Below, piece after piece: positions 37,017-48,189 of a stretch of DNA of 64,000 nt. Origin of the DNA: Mycoplana rhizolycopersici (GTDB lineage Bacteria > Pseudomonadota > Alphaproteobacteria > Rhizobiales > Rhizobiaceae); assembly GCF_013378445.1 (NCBI RefSeq), contig NZ_JABXYK010000019.1, positions 22,369-86,368 on the forward strand, given 5' to 3'. Below the pieces are notes generated by a model. That model was not told the DNA's origin. It searched no databases and saw only the letters and a program-made list of their open reading frames with translations. Numbering within the stretch: position 1 is the stretch's first letter; each line of letters starts with the position of its first letter. The translations under genes and the position numbers were made by a program.

Positions 37017-37631
37017 ATGGGTCTGCAGGCTCTTTTTTTCTATATGTTCGCCTTCGTGGCGGTGGCGTCCGCGTTCATGGTGATCGCGGCAAGGAACCCG
37101 GTCTATTCCGTGCTGTTCCTGATCGTCACGTTCTTCAACGCCGCGGGTCTCTTCCTTCTGACCGGCGCCGAATTCCTGGCGATGATCCTGCTGGTCGTCT
37201 ATGTCGGCGCGGTTGCGGTTCTCTTTCTCTTCGTCGTCATGATGCTGGACATCGATTTCGCAGCCCTTCGCTCCGGTCTTATCGAGCATGCGCCAGTGGG
37301 TGCGCTGGTCGGCCTCGTCCTGGCGGCGGAGTTGATCATCGTCGTCGGCGGCTCGACGCTTGCGCCAGAGATTGCGAGTAACGCTGCGCACCCGATCCCG
37401 CCGATCGCGGAGCGCACGAACACCGCAGCACTCGGCGACGTGCTCTATACGGACTATGTCTACTTCTTCCAGATCGCCGGCCTGGTGCTGCTGGTAGCCA
37501 TGATCGGGGCGATCGTGCTGACGCTGCGCCATCGCGAGGGAATCAAGCGGCAGGACATCTCCGCTCAGGTGGCCCGTACGCCGGCAACCGCCGTCGAGGT
37601 GGTCAAGGTGAAACCGGGGCAGGGTCTCTAA
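37017..37631 (+). CDS. nuoJ: NADH-quinone oxidoreductase subunit J
   Basis: A 204-residue ND6 homologue with five predicted transmembrane helices. The start at 37017 (MGLQALFFYMF) follows AAAAGGC; the longer frame to 36930 is charged and unlike the family. Conserved features are AARNPVYSVLFLIVTFFNAAGLFLL and the helix-III region AEFLAMILLVVYVGAVAVLFLFVVMM with the pi-bulge segment. The C-terminal tail (KRQDISAQVARTPATAVEVV) is hydrophilic. Confidence 0.97.
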   Translation: MGLQALFFYMFAFVAVASAFMVIAARNPVYSVLFLIVTFFNAAGLFLLTGAEFLAMILLVVYVGAVAVLFLFVVMMLDIDFAALRSGLIEHAPVGALVGLVLAAELIIVVGGSTLAPEIASNAAHPIPPIAERTNTAALGDVLYTDYVYFFQIAGLVLLVAMIGAIVLTLRHREGIKRQDISAQVARTPATAVEVVKVKPGQGL

Positions 37632-37659
37632 GGCGCGCTGGACTTAAGGAATTCGCATC

Positions 37660-37968
37660 ATGGAAATCGGTATTTCCCACTATCTCACAGTCAGCGCGAT
37701 CCTGTTCACGCTCGGCGTCTTCGGCATCTTCATCAACCGCAAGAACGTCATCGTCATCCTGATGTCGATCGAGCTGATCCTGCTCGCGGTCAACATCAAC
37801 ATGGTCGCCTTCTCGGCCTTCCTGAACGACATCGTCGGCCAGGTCTTCGCTCTGTTCATCCTGACGGTCGCGGCTGCCGAAGCGGCGATCGGTCTTGCAA
37901 TTCTCGTCGTCTTCTACCGTAACCGCGGCTCCATCGCCGTGGAAGACGTCAACGTGATGAAGGGTTGA
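37660..37968 (+). CDS. nuoK: NADH-quinone oxidoreductase subunit K
   Basis: A 102-residue ND4L homologue with three transmembrane helices. It contains the two membrane glutamates expected for proton transfer, in [19 protein letters not shown] and [19 protein letters not shown]. Length is canonical. The ATG at 37660 has an AAGGAA site. The stop is 6 bases before nuoL. Confidence 0.98.
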   Translation: MEIGISHYLTVSAILFTLGVFGIFINRKNVIVILMSIELILLAVNINMVAFSAFLNDIVGQVFALFILTVAAAEAAIGLAILVVFYRNRGSIAVEDVNVMKG

Positions 37969-37974
37969 TCGGTC

Positions 37975-39972
37975 ATGGATACCGTCATCAAGGCAATCGT
38001 CTTCCTTCCGCTGATCGGCTTTCTGATCGCGGGTATCGGTGGCAACACCATCGGCGCCAAGGCTTCCGAATTCGTCACCAGCGGCTTCATGGTGATCGCC
38101 TGTGCGCTTTCCTGGCTCGTCTTCTTCCAGGTCGCCCTCGGCCACGAAGAACTGATCAAGGTCTCGGTGATGCGCTGGATGCAGTCCGGCGGGTTCGATG
38201 TCGAATGGGCGTTCCGCGTCGATACGCTGACAGCGGTAATGTTCGTCGTCGTCAACACCGTGTCGATGCTCGTGCATGTCTACTCGATCGGCTACATGCA
38301 TCATGACCCGCATCGGCCGCGCTTCTTTGCCTACCTGTCGCTGTTCACCTTCGCGATGCTGATGCTCATCACGTCGGACAACCTGCTGCAGATGTTCTTC
38401 GGCTGGGAAGGCGTGGGCCTGGCGTCGTATCTGCTCATCGGCTTCTGGTTCAAGAAGCCTTCGGCGAACGCCGCCGCCATGAAGGCCTTCATCGTCAACC
38501 GTGTCGGCGACTTCGGCTTCGCGCTCGGCATCTTCACCGTCTTCTATCTCTTCGGCTCCGTCAGCTTCGAGACGATCTTCGCGACGGCTGCGACCTATCT
38601 GCCGGCCGAAGGCGCTGCAGATGCCGCAGAGCCCGTCATCACGCTGTTCGGCATGCACCTCGACAAGGCCAATGCGATCACCGCGGCCTGCCTCCTGCTC
38701 TTCATGGGCGCGATGGGTAAGTCGGCGCAGTTCCTGCTGCACACCTGGCTTCCGGACGCAATGGAAGGCCCGACCCCGGTCTCAGCACTCATTCACGCCG
38801 CGACCATGGTCACCGCCGGCGTCTTCCTCGTCGCCCGCATGTCGCCTCTGTTCGAACTGTCGCCGGATGCGCTCACTGTCGTTACCATCATCGGCGCGAT
38901 CACGGCCTTCTTTGCCGCGACCGTCGGCCTGGTGCAGAACGACATCAAGCGCGTCATCGCCTATTCGACCTGCTCGCAGCTCGGCTACATGTTTGTGGCG
39001 CTTGGCGTCGGCGCCTATGGCGCGGCTGTGTTCCACCTCTTCACGCACGCCTTCTTCAAGGCGCTGCTGTTCCTTGGCGCCGGCTCGGTCATCCATGCCG
39101 TCGATGGCGAGCAGGACATGCGTTACATGGGCGGCCTGCGCACGCATATTCCGGTCACCTTCTGGATGATGACGATCGGTACGCTGGCGCTGACGGGTGT
39201 CGGCATTCCGGGCACCGTCATCGGATTTGCCGGCTTCTTCTCGAAGGATGCGATCATCGAGAGCGCCTTCGCGTCGCACAGCACGGTTGCCGGCTTCGCC
39301 TTCACCCTGCTGGTGATCGCAGCGCTCTTCACGAGCTTCTACTCGTGGCGCCTGGCCTTCATGACGTTCTTCGGCAAGCCGCGCGCTTCCTCCGACGTCA
39401 TGCACCACGTCCATGAATCGCCGGCGATCATGCTGGTTCCGCTCTATATCCTCGCCGCCGGCGCGGTGCTCGCGGGCTTCCTGTTCCACGACTACTTCTT
39501 CGGCCACCACTATGTCGAATTCTGGCAGGGTGCGCTGTTCACCGGTCCGGAAAACGAGATCCTGGAAGAGTATCACCACGTTCCGCTGTGGGTGAAGTGG
39601 AGCCCGTTCGCCGCAATGGCTCTGGGCTTTGTCACCGCCTGGTTCATGTACATCCGCCGTCCGGACCTGCCGAAGTACCTGGCAGAACAGCACCGCGGTC
39701 TGTACCAGTTCCTGTTGAACAAGTGGTACTTCGATGAGTTGTACGACTTCCTGTTCGTGCGCCCGGCGCTCTGGCTCGGCCGCGTGTTCTGGAAGGGCGG
39801 TGATGGGGCGATCATCGACGGCCTCGGTCCGAACGGGATCGCCGCGCGCGTCCTCGACGTGACCGACCGCGTCGTCCGCCTGCAGACCGGTTACCTTTAT
39901 CACTATGCCTTTGCGATGCTGCTCGGAATTGCGGCACTCGTTACCTGGATGATGCTCGGGAGTTCCATCTGA
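37975..39972 (+). CDS. nuoL: NADH-quinone oxidoreductase subunit L
   Basis: A 665-residue ND5 homologue, the distal antiporter-like proton pump with its long C-terminal lateral helix. Motifs: [57 protein letters not shown] and [20 protein letters not shown], which carry the key glutamate, lysine and histidine residues. The C-terminal section from about residue 520 contains the lateral-helix region. The stop overlaps the nuoM start by one base. Confidence 0.98.
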   Translation: MDTVIKAIVFLPLIGFLIAGIGGNTIGAKASEFVTSGFMVIACALSWLVFFQVALGHEELIKVSVMRWMQSGGFDVEWAFRVDTLTAVMFVVVNTVSMLVHVYSIGYMHHDPHRPRFFAYLSLFTFAMLMLITSDNLLQMFFGWEGVGLASYLLIGFWFKKPSANAAAMKAFIVNRVGDFGFALGIFTVFYLFGSVSFETIFATAATYLPAEGAADAAEPVITLFGMHLDKANAITAACLLLFMGAMGKSAQFLLHTWLPDAMEGPTPVSALIHAATMVTAGVFLVARMSPLFELSPDALTVVTIIGAITAFFAATVGLVQNDIKRVIAYSTCSQLGYMFVALGVGAYGAAVFHLFTHAFFKALLFLGAGSVIHAVDGEQDMRYMGGLRTHIPVTFWMMTIGTLALTGVGIPGTVIGFAGFFSKDAIIESAFASHSTVAGFAFTLLVIAALFTSFYSWRLAFMTFFGKPRASSDVMHHVHESPAIMLVPLYILAAGAVLAGFLFHDYFFGHHYVEFWQGALFTGPENEILEEYHHVPLWVKWSPFAAMALGFVTAWFMYIRRPDLPKYLAEQHRGLYQFLLNKWYFDELYDFLFVRPALWLGRVFWKGGDGAIIDGLGPNGIAARVLDVTDRVVRLQTGYLYHYAFAMLLGIAALVTWMMLGSSI

Positions 39973-41483
39973 TGACCGATTGGCCGATTCTTTCCGCGGT
40001 CACCTTTCTTCCGCTGGTTGGCGTGGCGCTGCTGCTGCTGACCCGCGAGGATAGCCCTTACGGGCGGCGGAACATCCTGAACGTCTCGCTGCTGACGACT
40101 GTCTTCACCTTCATCCTGTCGGTCTTCATCTGGGTTGGCTTCGACTATTCGAACCCCGGCTTCCAGATGGTCGAGAAGCATGAATGGCTTGGCACCGGGA
40201 TTGCCTATCATCTGGGCATCGACGGCATCTCGATGCTGTTTGTCATCCTGTCGACGTTCCTCATGCCGTTCTGCGTGCTGGCGAGCTGGAACTCGATCGA
40301 GAAGCGCCTGAAGGAATACATGATCGCCTTCCTCGTCCTGGAAGTGTTCATGGTCGGCGTCTTCGTCTCGCTCGACATCGTCCTGTTCTACGTCTTCTTC
40401 GAAGCAGGCCTCATTCCGATGTTCATCATCATCGGCGTGTGGGGCGGCAAGGATCGTGTCTACGCATCCTACAAGTTCTTCCTCTACACGCTGCTCGGCT
40501 CGGTGCTGATGCTGCTCGCCATCATGGCGATGTACTGGCAGGCCGGCACGACCAGCATTCCCGAACTGCTCGCCTACGGCTTCCCCGAGCAGATGCAGAC
40601 CTGGCTGTGGCTTGCCTTCTTCGCCTCGTTCGCGGTGAAGATGCCGATGTGGCCGGTCCACACCTGGTTGCCCGACGCGCACGTTCAGGCGCCGACGGCG
40701 GGTTCGGTCATCCTGGCCGGCATTCTCCTGAAGCTCGGCGGCTACGGCTTCCTGCGCTTCTCGCTGCCGATGTTCCCGCTGGCATCCGATTATTTTGCGC
40801 CGTTCGTCTTCACGCTTTCGGTCGTCGCGATCATCTACACCTCGCTGGTCGCGCTGGTGCAGGAAGACATCAAGAAGCTGATCGCCTATTCATCAGTTGC
40901 ACACATGGGCTACGTGACCATGGGCATCTTTGCGGCCAACGAGCAGGGCGTGCAGGGTGCGCTGTTCCAGATGCTCTCGCACGGTATCGTCTCCGGCGCG
41001 CTCTTCCTTTGCGTCGGCGTCGTCTACGACCGCCTGCACACCCGCGAGATCTCCGCCTATGGCGGACTTGTGAACAACATGCCGAAATACGCCGTCGCCT
41101 TCATGATCTTCACGATGGCCAATGTCGGTCTGCCCGGCACCTCCGGCTTCGTCGGTGAAATCACGACGCTGCTCGGCGCCTTCCGCGCCAACACCTGGGT
41201 CGCGTTCTTCGCAACGTCGGGCGTCGTCCTGTCGGCCGCCTACGCGCTGTGGCTCTACCGCCGCGTGATCTTCGGTCCGCTCGAGAAGGAAAGCCTCAAG
41301 GCGCTGCTCGACCTGTCGGGACGGGAGAAGGCCATTCTCTATCCGCTCGTGGCCCTGACGATTTTCTTCGGTGTCTATCCCATGCCGGTCTTTGACGTGA
41401 CCGCCGCCTCGGTCGATGCCCTCCTGAACAATTACACCGCGGCCCTCGAAGCAGCGCAATCCGTTGCGCTCTCGGCGAACTGA
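39972..41483 (+). CDS. nuoM: NADH-quinone oxidoreductase subunit M
   Basis: A 503-residue ND4 homologue, a membrane antiporter-like proton pump. Its ATG shares a base with the nuoL stop (TGATG). Signatures: [67 protein letters not shown] and [16 protein letters not shown]. The length and about 14 predicted helices are normal. Confidence 0.98.
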   Translation: MTDWPILSAVTFLPLVGVALLLLTREDSPYGRRNILNVSLLTTVFTFILSVFIWVGFDYSNPGFQMVEKHEWLGTGIAYHLGIDGISMLFVILSTFLMPFCVLASWNSIEKRLKEYMIAFLVLEVFMVGVFVSLDIVLFYVFFEAGLIPMFIIIGVWGGKDRVYASYKFFLYTLLGSVLMLLAIMAMYWQAGTTSIPELLAYGFPEQMQTWLWLAFFASFAVKMPMWPVHTWLPDAHVQAPTAGSVILAGILLKLGGYGFLRFSLPMFPLASDYFAPFVFTLSVVAIIYTSLVALVQEDIKKLIAYSSVAHMGYVTMGIFAANEQGVQGALFQMLSHGIVSGALFLCVGVVYDRLHTREISAYGGLVNNMPKYAVAFMIFTMANVGLPGTSGFVGEITTLLGAFRANTWVAFFATSGVVLSAAYALWLYRRVIFGPLEKESLKALLDLSGREKAILYPLVALTIFFGVYPMPVFDVTAASVDALLNNYTAALEAAQSVALSAN

Positions 41484-41500
41484 CGACGGGATCATTCGAT

Positions 41501-42943
41501 ATGACTGCTGAACTCCTCCTTGCCAGCCTTCAGCTCTCGACGCCTGAGGTCATTCTGGCTCTGGGTGCGATGGCTCTCCTGATGATCGGCGTGTTCTCCG
41601 GCGAACGCTCGGCGACAACCGTCACCGGGCTGGCCGTGGCTCTTCTGATCATCGCCGGCCTGATGCTGGTGATGAAGAGCCCCGAGGGCATTGCCTTCGG
41701 GGGCGCCTTCGTCTCCGATCCCTTCGCCCGCTTCATGAAGATCCTGACGCTGATCGGTTCGATCACGGCGCTGGTCATGACGGTCGGCCATGCCCGCTCG
41801 CAGCAGCTGGACCGGTTCGAGTTTCCCGTTCTCATCGTGCTGGCGACGCTCGGCATGCTGCTGATGATTTCGGCGAACGACCTGCTTTCGCTCTATCTGG
41901 CGCTGGAACTGCAGTCGTTGGCTCTCTATGTGGTCGCCGCGATCAACCGTGACAGCGTCCGCTCCACGGAAGCCGGCCTGAAGTACTTCGTGCTCGGCGC
42001 ACTTTCGTCGGGCATGCTGCTCTACGGAATGTCGCTCGTCTACGGTTTCACCGGCCACACCAACTTCGAGCAGATTGCAGCCGCGCTGTCGGCCGAGGGC
42101 CGTTCGCTCGGCCTAGTCTTCGGTCTCGTCTTCGTCCTCGCAGGCCTGGCCTTCAAGATCTCCGCCGTTCCGTTCCATATGTGGACGCCGGACGTTTACG
42201 AGGGCGCGCCGACGCCGGTGACCGCCTTCTTCGCGGCAGCGCCGAAGGTTGCCGCGATGGCCATGCTCGTGCGCATCGTCATCGATGCCTTCGAGCCGGT
42301 GGTTGCCGACTGGCAGCAGATCATCGTCTTCATCTCGATCGCCTCGATGCTGCTCGGCTCTTTCGCAGCGATCGGCCAGAAGAACATCAAACGGCTGATG
42401 GCCTATTCGTCGATCGGTCACATGGGCTATGCGCTCGTCGGCCTTGCTGCGGGCTCAATGGCCGGTGTGCGCGGCGTCGCTCTCTATATGCTCATCTACA
42501 TGGTGATGACGCTCGGTACCTTTGCCTGCATTCTCGCCATGCGGCGTCGTGAAGGCGGCAACGTGGAATCGATCGACGATCTCGCCGGTCTCTCCACCAC
42601 CAATCCCTTCATGGCCAGCGTTCTGACGGTGATGATGTTCTCGCTCGCCGGCATCCCGCCGCTGGCAGGCTTCTTCGCCAAGTACTTCGTCTTCATGGCG
42701 GCGATCGAGGCGGATCTCTATGCGCTTGCCATCATTGGCGTGCTGTCGTCGGTGGTCGGCGCCTATTATTACCTGCGCCTGGTGAAGGTGATGTGGTTCG
42801 ATCCGGCGACGGACGAATTCGCCCGCACGCCGGGCGAGCTGAAGCTCGTCTTCGGTCTCGCCGGTCTGTTCGTGGCAGGTTACGTCCTGATCGGCGGACC
42901 GATCGGCGAAGCGGCCGAAGCGGCCGCGCGGACCTTCTTTTGA
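41501..42943 (+). CDS. nuoN: NADH-quinone oxidoreductase subunit N
   Basis: A 480-residue ND2 homologue, the third antiporter-like subunit. It contains [76 protein letters not shown] and [18 protein letters not shown]. It is the last complex I gene, and its stop overlaps the TTG start proposed for birA. No terminator is visible before birA, so transcription probably continues. Confidence 0.98.
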   Translation: MTAELLLASLQLSTPEVILALGAMALLMIGVFSGERSATTVTGLAVALLIIAGLMLVMKSPEGIAFGGAFVSDPFARFMKILTLIGSITALVMTVGHARSQQLDRFEFPVLIVLATLGMLLMISANDLLSLYLALELQSLALYVVAAINRDSVRSTEAGLKYFVLGALSSGMLLYGMSLVYGFTGHTNFEQIAAALSAEGRSLGLVFGLVFVLAGLAFKISAVPFHMWTPDVYEGAPTPVTAFFAAAPKVAAMAMLVRIVIDAFEPVVADWQQIIVFISIASMLLGSFAAIGQKNIKRLMAYSSIGHMGYALVGLAAGSMAGVRGVALYMLIYMVMTLGTFACILAMRRREGGNVESIDDLAGLSTTNPFMASVLTVMMFSLAGIPPLAGFFAKYFVFMAAIEADLYALAIIGVLSSVVGAYYYLRLVKVMWFDPATDEFARTPGELKLVFGLAGLFVAGYVLIGGPIGEAAEAAARTFF

Positions 42944-43707
42944 CAGGGCGGACGGGCACCGGCCGGCTGACGCTGGATGATTTCCGGCACGAGGCGCTGG
43001 TCGAGACCTCCTCCACCAATGCGGATTGTTTTGAGCGCGCCCGCAGGGGCGCGCTTTCCGGTCTGTGGATCACCGCGGCGCGGCAGACCGGGGGCAGGGG
43101 GCGGCGCGGTCGCCCGTGGACGTCGGAGGCGGGAAATCTCTATGCATCGCTGCTGCTGATCGATCCGGCTCCCATGGAGCGGCTCGGTTCGCTGCCTTTG
43201 GCGGTCGCCGTGGCGGTTCAGTCGGCGATTTCTTCTGTAATGCCGATCGATGCGCCGCCGGTGAAGATCAAGTGGCCGAACGACCTGCTGATTGAGCGGA
43301 GGAAGATCTGCGGCATCCTGATCGAGGCGGAAACGATGGCCGACGGTCGCCAGGCGATCGTCATCGGCTGCGGCATCAATGTGGCAGTGGCGCCGGAGAC
43401 GGGGCTGTACCCGGTCGCGCGCCTCACTGACTATGGCTGCACGGTCGGGCCTGCCGAACTCTTCGCCCATCTCTTCCGGGAAATGGCAGATATCCTGCGG
43501 CTGTGGGACAGCGCCAACGGGATCGGGGAGATCATGGCCCGCTGGAGAAAGGCCGCCGGCGGTATCGGTGAACGTATTACGGTCAATTTGCCGACCCAAT
43601 CAATTTCCGGGCGTTTCGTCGGAATTGATGATAGTGGTCTGCTGAAGCTTGAGACTGACGACGGCGATGTACGCCTGATCGCAGCCGGCGATGTTTTCTT
43701 CGAATAA
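42940..43707 (+). CDS. birA: Biotin--protein ligase (BirA without DNA-binding domain)
   Basis: A 255-residue enzyme that activates biotin with ATP and attaches it to a lysine of biotin carboxyl carrier protein. No ATG gives a sensible N-terminus; the frame upstream is antisense-like arginine-rich sequence, so I choose the TTG at 42940, which overlaps the nuoN stop (TTGA) and starts just before [13 protein letters not shown]. Catalytic features: the biotin-AMP loop GRGRRGRPW near residue 52, [11 protein letters not shown] with the catalytic lysine, CGILIEAE and a C-terminal SH3-like domain ([20 protein letters not shown]). It lacks the N-terminal winged helix of the E. coli bifunctional repressor, so it should be ligase only. 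Confidence 0.9.
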   Translation: MTGRTGTGRLTLDDFRHEALVETSSTNADCFERARRGALSGLWITAARQTGGRGRRGRPWTSEAGNLYASLLLIDPAPMERLGSLPLAVAVAVQSAISSVMPIDAPPVKIKWPNDLLIERRKICGILIEAETMADGRQAIVIGCGINVAVAPETGLYPVARLTDYGCTVGPAELFAHLFREMADILRLWDSANGIGEIMARWRKAAGGIGERITVNLPTQSISGRFVGIDDSGLLKLETDDGDVRLIAAGDVFFE

Positions 43708-43724
43708 TCGGATTTTTGTAGAAT

Positions 43725-45392
43725 ATGGCGAACCAAGAAGACCTGGTGTTCCTGCCGCTTGGCGGGGTTGGCGAGATCGGTATGAATCTCGCGCTCTATG
43801 GCTACGGCACACCGGGCAATCGCAAATGGATCATGGTCGACTGCGGCGTGACGTTCCCCGGACCCGACCTGCCGGGCGTGGATCTCGTGCTCCCCGACAT
43901 TCGTTTCCTCGCCGAAGAGCGCAAGAACCTCAAGGGCATCGTCATCACCCATGCCCATGAGGATCACTACGGCGCCCTGAACGACCTGTGGCCGGGTTTG
44001 AACGTGCCGGTCTATGCCTCGCCCTTCACGGCCGGCATGCTGGAAGCCAAGCGCGATTTCGAGCGCAGCCGCACCGAGATCCCGGTGACGATCTTCAAGC
44101 AGGGCGACCGCATCAATGTCGGTCCGTTCGAAATCGAGGGCATCGGCGTCAACCATTCCATTCCCGAGCCGATGTCGCTGGCGATCAAGACACCGCTCGG
44201 CACGGTGATCCACACCGGTGACTGGAAGATCGACCTTCACCCATCGCTCGGACCGCTGACCGACGAGACGCGGTTCCGCAAGCTGGGCGACGAGGGCGTT
44301 CTGGCGCTCGTCTGCGACAGCACCAACGCCCTGCGCGATGGCGTCTCCCCGTCCGAGGAGGAGGTGAGTGAGAGCCTGGCGAAGATCATCGAAAGCTCGG
44401 AAGGCCGCGTGGGCATCACGACCTTCTCGTCGAATGTCGGCCGTATTCGTTCCATCGCCAAGGCGGCCGAGACGGCGGGACGCGAGGTGCTTCTGCTCGG
44501 CAGCTCGATGAAGCGAGTGACGGCGGTGGCGCGCGACATCGGGCTGATGGAAGGCATCAAGCCGTTCATCGACGAGGACGAGTTCGGCTACATTCCGCGC
44601 GATAAGGTCGTCGTCATCCTGACCGGAAGCCAGGGCGAACCGCGTGCAGCACTCGCCAAGATCGCACGCGACGAGATGCGCAACGTAGCGTTTACCGCCG
44701 GCGACACGATCATCTTCTCCTCGCGCGCCATTCCCGGCAACGAGAAGGCGATCAACGACATCAAGAACGGCCTCGTCGACCAGGGCATCCACGTCATCAC
44801 CGACGGCGAGGCACTGGTCCATGTCTCCGGCCATCCGCGTCGCAGCGAATTGCAGCAGATGTACGCCTGGACCCGGCCGCAGATCGTGGTGCCGGTCCAT
44901 GGCGAGGCAGCCCATCTCGTGGCGCACGCGGCGCTTGCCGAACAGTCCGGCATCGGTGTGGTGCCGCGCGTTCGCGACGGACAGATGCTGCGGCTGGCGC
45001 CGGGCGTCCCGGAGGTGCTGGACGAGGTGGCGTTCGGCCGCATCTTCAAGGACGGAAACCTGATCGGCGACTATGAGGAAATGGGTATCGGCGACCGCCG
45101 CAAGCTCTCCTTCGTCGGGCATGTTGCCGTGAACGTCGTGCTCGATGCCCGTTACGACTTCCGTGGCGACCCGGAGATCGTTCCCTTCGGCCTGCCGCAG
45201 TTCGACGACGAGGGCGAGGACATGGGTGATACGCTCTACGACGCGGTCCTAGGCGCTGTTGAGAGCATTCCGCGGGCGCGCCGCAAGGATCTGGCGACGA
45301 TCCGGGAAGCGGTTCGTAGGGCCGTGCGGGCGATGGCGAACGAAGTCTGGGGCAAGAAGCCGGTCGTAACGGTGTTTGTCACCCGCGCCTGA
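43725..45392 (+). CDS. rnj: Ribonuclease J
   Basis: A 555-residue metallo-beta-lactamase/beta-CASP nuclease with 5'-3' exonuclease and endonuclease activity, acting in mRNA decay and rRNA 5' maturation. The zinc-binding motif H76-A-H78-E-D80-H81 is intact, with IHTGDWKID and CDSTNAL as later motifs. The beta-CASP part contains TFSSNVGRIRSI, LTGSQGEPRAALAKIARDE, FSSRAIPGNEKAI and VSGHPRRSELQQMY, followed by VPVHGEAAHL. The C-terminal domain is slightly shorter than in Firmicutes RNase J. It begins 17 bases after birA; the ribosome site is weak, which suggests coupling. Confidence 0.95.
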   Translation: MANQEDLVFLPLGGVGEIGMNLALYGYGTPGNRKWIMVDCGVTFPGPDLPGVDLVLPDIRFLAEERKNLKGIVITHAHEDHYGALNDLWPGLNVPVYASPFTAGMLEAKRDFERSRTEIPVTIFKQGDRINVGPFEIEGIGVNHSIPEPMSLAIKTPLGTVIHTGDWKIDLHPSLGPLTDETRFRKLGDEGVLALVCDSTNALRDGVSPSEEEVSESLAKIIESSEGRVGITTFSSNVGRIRSIAKAAETAGREVLLLGSSMKRVTAVARDIGLMEGIKPFIDEDEFGYIPRDKVVVILTGSQGEPRAALAKIARDEMRNVAFTAGDTIIFSSRAIPGNEKAINDIKNGLVDQGIHVITDGEALVHVSGHPRRSELQQMYAWTRPQIVVPVHGEAAHLVAHAALAEQSGIGVVPRVRDGQMLRLAPGVPEVLDEVAFGRIFKDGNLIGDYEEMGIGDRRKLSFVGHVAVNVVLDARYDFRGDPEIVPFGLPQFDDEGEDMGDTLYDAVLGAVESIPRARRKDLATIREAVRRAVRAMANEVWGKKPVVTVFVTRA

Positions 45393-45438
45393 AGGGCGTG
45401 CCGGGACGCGTCATGAGTTTGTCTTTGGGAGGCCAGGC

Positions 45439-45843
45439 GTGCTTGGACGAGTAAATCATATCGCGATCGCCGTGCCGGATCTGGCAGCGGCGGTCGCGTC
45501 CTACCGCAACGTGCTCGGCGCACGGGTGACGGAGCCGCAGGCGCTGCCGGAGCACGGCGTGACCGTCGTCTTCGTCGATCTGCCGAACACCAAGGTCGAG
45601 CTCCTCGAGCCCCTGGGGGAGACGTCGCCGATTGCTGCCTTCCTGCAGAAGTCGCCGGGCGGCGGTATGCACCATGTCTGCTACGAGGTGGACGACATTC
45701 TGGCTGCGCGCGACCGGCTTGCCGCCAGTGGCGCACGCGTGCTCGGCGACGGCAACCCGAAGATCGGCGCCCACGGCAAGCCTGTCCTGTTCCTGCATCC
45801 GAGGGATTTTTTCGGCACGCTGATCGAACTGGAAGAAGTGTGA
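45439..45843 (+). CDS. mce: Methylmalonyl-CoA epimerase
   Basis: A 134-residue vicinal-oxygen-chelate protein that interconverts (R)- and (S)-methylmalonyl-CoA in propionate catabolism. I choose the GTG at 45439, which has GGGAGG upstream and begins exactly with the family N-terminus LGRVNHIAIAVPDL; the ATG-started frame to 45376 overlaps rnj and adds unrelated residues. Metal-site and active-site segments are VNHIAIAVPDLAAAV, KVELLEP, GGGMHHVCYEVDDI and FLHPRDFFGTLIELEE. It follows rnj by 46 bases; epimerase next to RNase J in this operon is a known rhizobial arrangement, as far as I recall. Confidence 0.9.
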   Translation: MLGRVNHIAIAVPDLAAAVASYRNVLGARVTEPQALPEHGVTVVFVDLPNTKVELLEPLGETSPIAAFLQKSPGGGMHHVCYEVDDILAARDRLAASGARVLGDGNPKIGAHGKPVLFLHPRDFFGTLIELEEV

Positions 45844-46029
45844 CAGCTGGCCGCTGCGATCGGGTTTGAATTCCACTGCGGTCGGCGTTAAAAGTGGCAG
45901 GTGGCCGAGCCGGGCATCAATGCCGGAAATGTTCGGGTGTGAGGCCCGGTCTTGTATCAATACGCTTGGCGGCAGGTGTTCGGTTCCGTGGAGCCGCGCC
46001 GTCCGGTTCGCGCCCGACGGGATAGGCTC

Positions 46030-46299
46030 ATGCCTCTGTTTTCACTCTTCGCCGTCTATTTCATCATCTGGTGGGTGACGCTTTTTGCCGTTTTGCCCTT
46101 CGGCCTGCGGACCCAGGCCGAGGAAAACGACGTGGTGCCGGGCACGGTCGAGAGCGCGCCGGCGCGTTTCCGCGGCGGGAGGGTGGTGCTGATCACGACT
46201 GTTGCCGCGGCCGTGATCCACTTCGGCTGGTACCTTCTGTCGGTCAAGTTCGGCTTCGGGATCGACGCGATACCACAGCTCTACCCGAAGTTCGATTGA
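46030..46299 (+). CDS. DUF1467-family two-helix membrane protein
   Basis: An 89-residue protein starting at 46030 (MPLFSLFAVYFII); a longer frame to 45952 is basic and lacks a ribosome site. It has two transmembrane helices (LFAVYFIIWWVTLFAVLPFGL; VVLITTVAAAVIHFGWYLLSV) separated by a charged loop with the conserved LPFGLRTQAEE segment. This is DUF1467, a small inner-membrane family of alphaproteobacteria with no known function, often located between the methylmalonyl-CoA epimerase and proS genes. It is probably the last gene of the operon, ahead of the terminator at 46441. Confidence 0.85.
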   Translation: MPLFSLFAVYFIIWWVTLFAVLPFGLRTQAEENDVVPGTVESAPARFRGGRVVLITTVAAAVIHFGWYLLSVKFGFGIDAIPQLYPKFD

Positions 46300-46440
46300 G
46301 CCCGCACTTGCGGACCTGCAAACGATCGCCTTCGTACATTGTTTCAGCGGTGTTGCGCGCATGTGCGCGTTTGCCGCAGGCGTCTGTCATTCAGCCGTCA
46401 TGATCGCAGGTTAGGGACAGCAACGCTGCGAAAGACAAAA

Positions 46441-46467
46441 AAAAACAAGGCCGGAAGCCTTGTTTTT
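46441..46467 (+). terminator. Strong rho-independent terminator
   Basis: 11-bp stem AAAAACAAGGC/GCCTTGTTTTT with loop CGGAA. The T-run lies in the 3' arm and an A-run precedes the 5' arm, so it could work in both directions. It lies about 140 bases past the DUF1467 stop and is the first clear terminator after nuoA. Confidence 0.85.
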
Positions 46468-46863
46468 AAAGTATCGCGTGATCTTTATCCGTCGCCGGTG
46501 GCAGCGTCTGCGCGCGCCTAAGATCTGATCCTCCCAAGACTTGACCGCGAAATTGGCAAGAATTTATACTCCTTGCCTGTTTTGTGGCCTGAAACTAGCC
46601 CAAAGGTTGGGCGTTGTCATCCGATTTTTTGCATATTTGTTACAGTCGCGGAAAATTTTTCCGTTGACTTCGAAACTGAAATTTCCGTTATTACCGGCCC
46701 CGTTTTCCATGATTAGCCGGTCCGGCGGCTCGCTCGGCCGATTTGGTGATGGGCATGCGCACGCGGGTTCACTTCGCCGTGCGAAGCGTCTATGAACGCA
46801 CGAATTCAACGTCATTTCGCCCGATTCCATCGCTAGGCGAAAATTGTCAATTTGGAACCCGCC
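46468..46863. other. Upstream region of proS with a palindrome
   Basis: About 400 bases without a gene. It contains a 15-base palindrome CGGAAAATTTTTCCG at 46649-46663, directly followed by a possible promoter TTGACT (46664-46669), an 18-base spacer and TTATTA (46688-46693). If that promoter is real, proS has a leader of about 165 bases. No tRNA-like T-box or other leader structure is evident. Confidence 0.4.
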
Positions 46864-48189
46864 ATGCGCCTTTCCCGCTTCTTCATGCCCATCCTCAAGG
46901 AAAATCCCAAGGAGGCGGAAATCGTCTCGCATCGCCTGATGCTGCGCACGGGCATGATCAAGCAGCAGTCCGCCGGCATCTACACCTGGCTGCCGCTGGG
47001 CAAGCGCGTGCTCGACAAGGTTAACGCGATCATTCGCGAGGAGCAGAACCGCTCTGGCGCCATCGAACTGCTGATGCCGACGCTGCAGTCGGCCGAACTC
47101 TGGCAGGAGAGCGGGCGCTACGATGCCTATGGCAAGGAGATGCTGCGCATCAAGGACCGCCAGGACCGTGCCATGCTCTATGGCCCGACCAACGAGGAGA
47201 TGATCACGGATGTGTTCCGCTCCTACGTCAAGTCCTACAAGGACCTGCCGCTCAACCTCTATCACATCCAACTGAAGTTCCGCGACGAGATCCGTCCGCG
47301 CTTCGGCACCATGCGTTCGCGCGAGTTCCTGATGAAGGATGCCTATTCCTTCGATCTGACGCGGGAAGGGGCGGAGCACGCCTACAACCGTATGTTCGCT
47401 GCCTATTTGCGCACCTTCACGCGCCTCGGCCTGCGCGCGATCCCCATGCGCGCCGATACCGGCCCGATCGGAGGCAATCTTAGCCACGAATTCATCATCC
47501 TTGCGGATACGGGCGAATCCGAAGTGTACTGCCACAAGGATTTCCTGGGCTTCGACATTCCGGGCGAGGACACGAATTTTGACGATGTCGCCGGCCTGAA
47601 GACGATCTTCGAAAAGTGGACGTCGCGCTATGCAGCCACCTCGGAAATGCACGACGAGGCGGCATTTGCCGCGGTCCCCGAGGGCGAGCGTCTTTCCGCA
47701 CGCGGCATCGAGGTCGGCCACATCTTCTACTTCGGCACCAAGTACTCCGAGGTGATGGGCGCCAAGGTGCAGGGCCCCGATGGCAAGGAGCATGCCGTGC
47801 ACATGGGCTCCTACGGCATCGGTCCGACGCGGCTCGTGCCAGCGATCATCGAGGCCTCTCATGACGAGAACGGCATCATCTGGCCGCGTTCGGTGGCGCC
47901 CTTCGAGGTTGTCGTCATCAACATGAAGGCGGGGGATGCGGCCTGCGACGCGGCAAGCGAACAGATTTATGCGGCGCTCGGCAAGGCCGGAATCGACGTG
48001 CTGCTGGACGACAAGGACGAGCGCGCCGGCACCAAGTTCGCCACCGCCGACCTGATCGGCGCCCCGTTCCAGGTCATCGTCGGGCCGCGCTCGGTTGCAG
48101 CCGGCGAAGTCGAGGTGAAGGATCGCAAGACCGGCGAGCGCGAGACGCTCACCATCGAGGCTGCGATCGCCCGCCTGGTGGCAGCCTGA
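46864..48189 (+). CDS. proS: Prolyl-tRNA synthetase (short form)
   Basis: A 441-residue class II aminoacyl-tRNA synthetase charging tRNA-Pro. The start at 46864 ([18 protein letters not shown]) is chosen over a TTG four codons upstream. Motifs: [38 protein letters not shown], motif 2 [23 protein letters not shown], and the C-terminal anticodon-binding domain with [19 protein letters not shown]. At about 440 residues it lacks the roughly 180-residue INS editing domain of the E. coli enzyme; this is the usual alphaproteobacterial form, and editing of mischarged Ala-tRNA-Pro then depends on trans factors. Confidence 0.97.
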   Translation: MRLSRFFMPILKENPKEAEIVSHRLMLRTGMIKQQSAGIYTWLPLGKRVLDKVNAIIREEQNRSGAIELLMPTLQSAELWQESGRYDAYGKEMLRIKDRQDRAMLYGPTNEEMITDVFRSYVKSYKDLPLNLYHIQLKFRDEIRPRFGTMRSREFLMKDAYSFDLTREGAEHAYNRMFAAYLRTFTRLGLRAIPMRADTGPIGGNLSHEFIILADTGESEVYCHKDFLGFDIPGEDTNFDDVAGLKTIFEKWTSRYAATSEMHDEAAFAAVPEGERLSARGIEVGHIFYFGTKYSEVMGAKVQGPDGKEHAVHMGSYGIGPTRLVPAIIEASHDENGIIWPRSVAPFEVVVINMKAGDAACDAASEQIYAALGKAGIDVLLDDKDERAGTKFATADLIGAPFQVIVGPRSVAAGEVEVKDRKTGERETLTIEAAIARLVAA

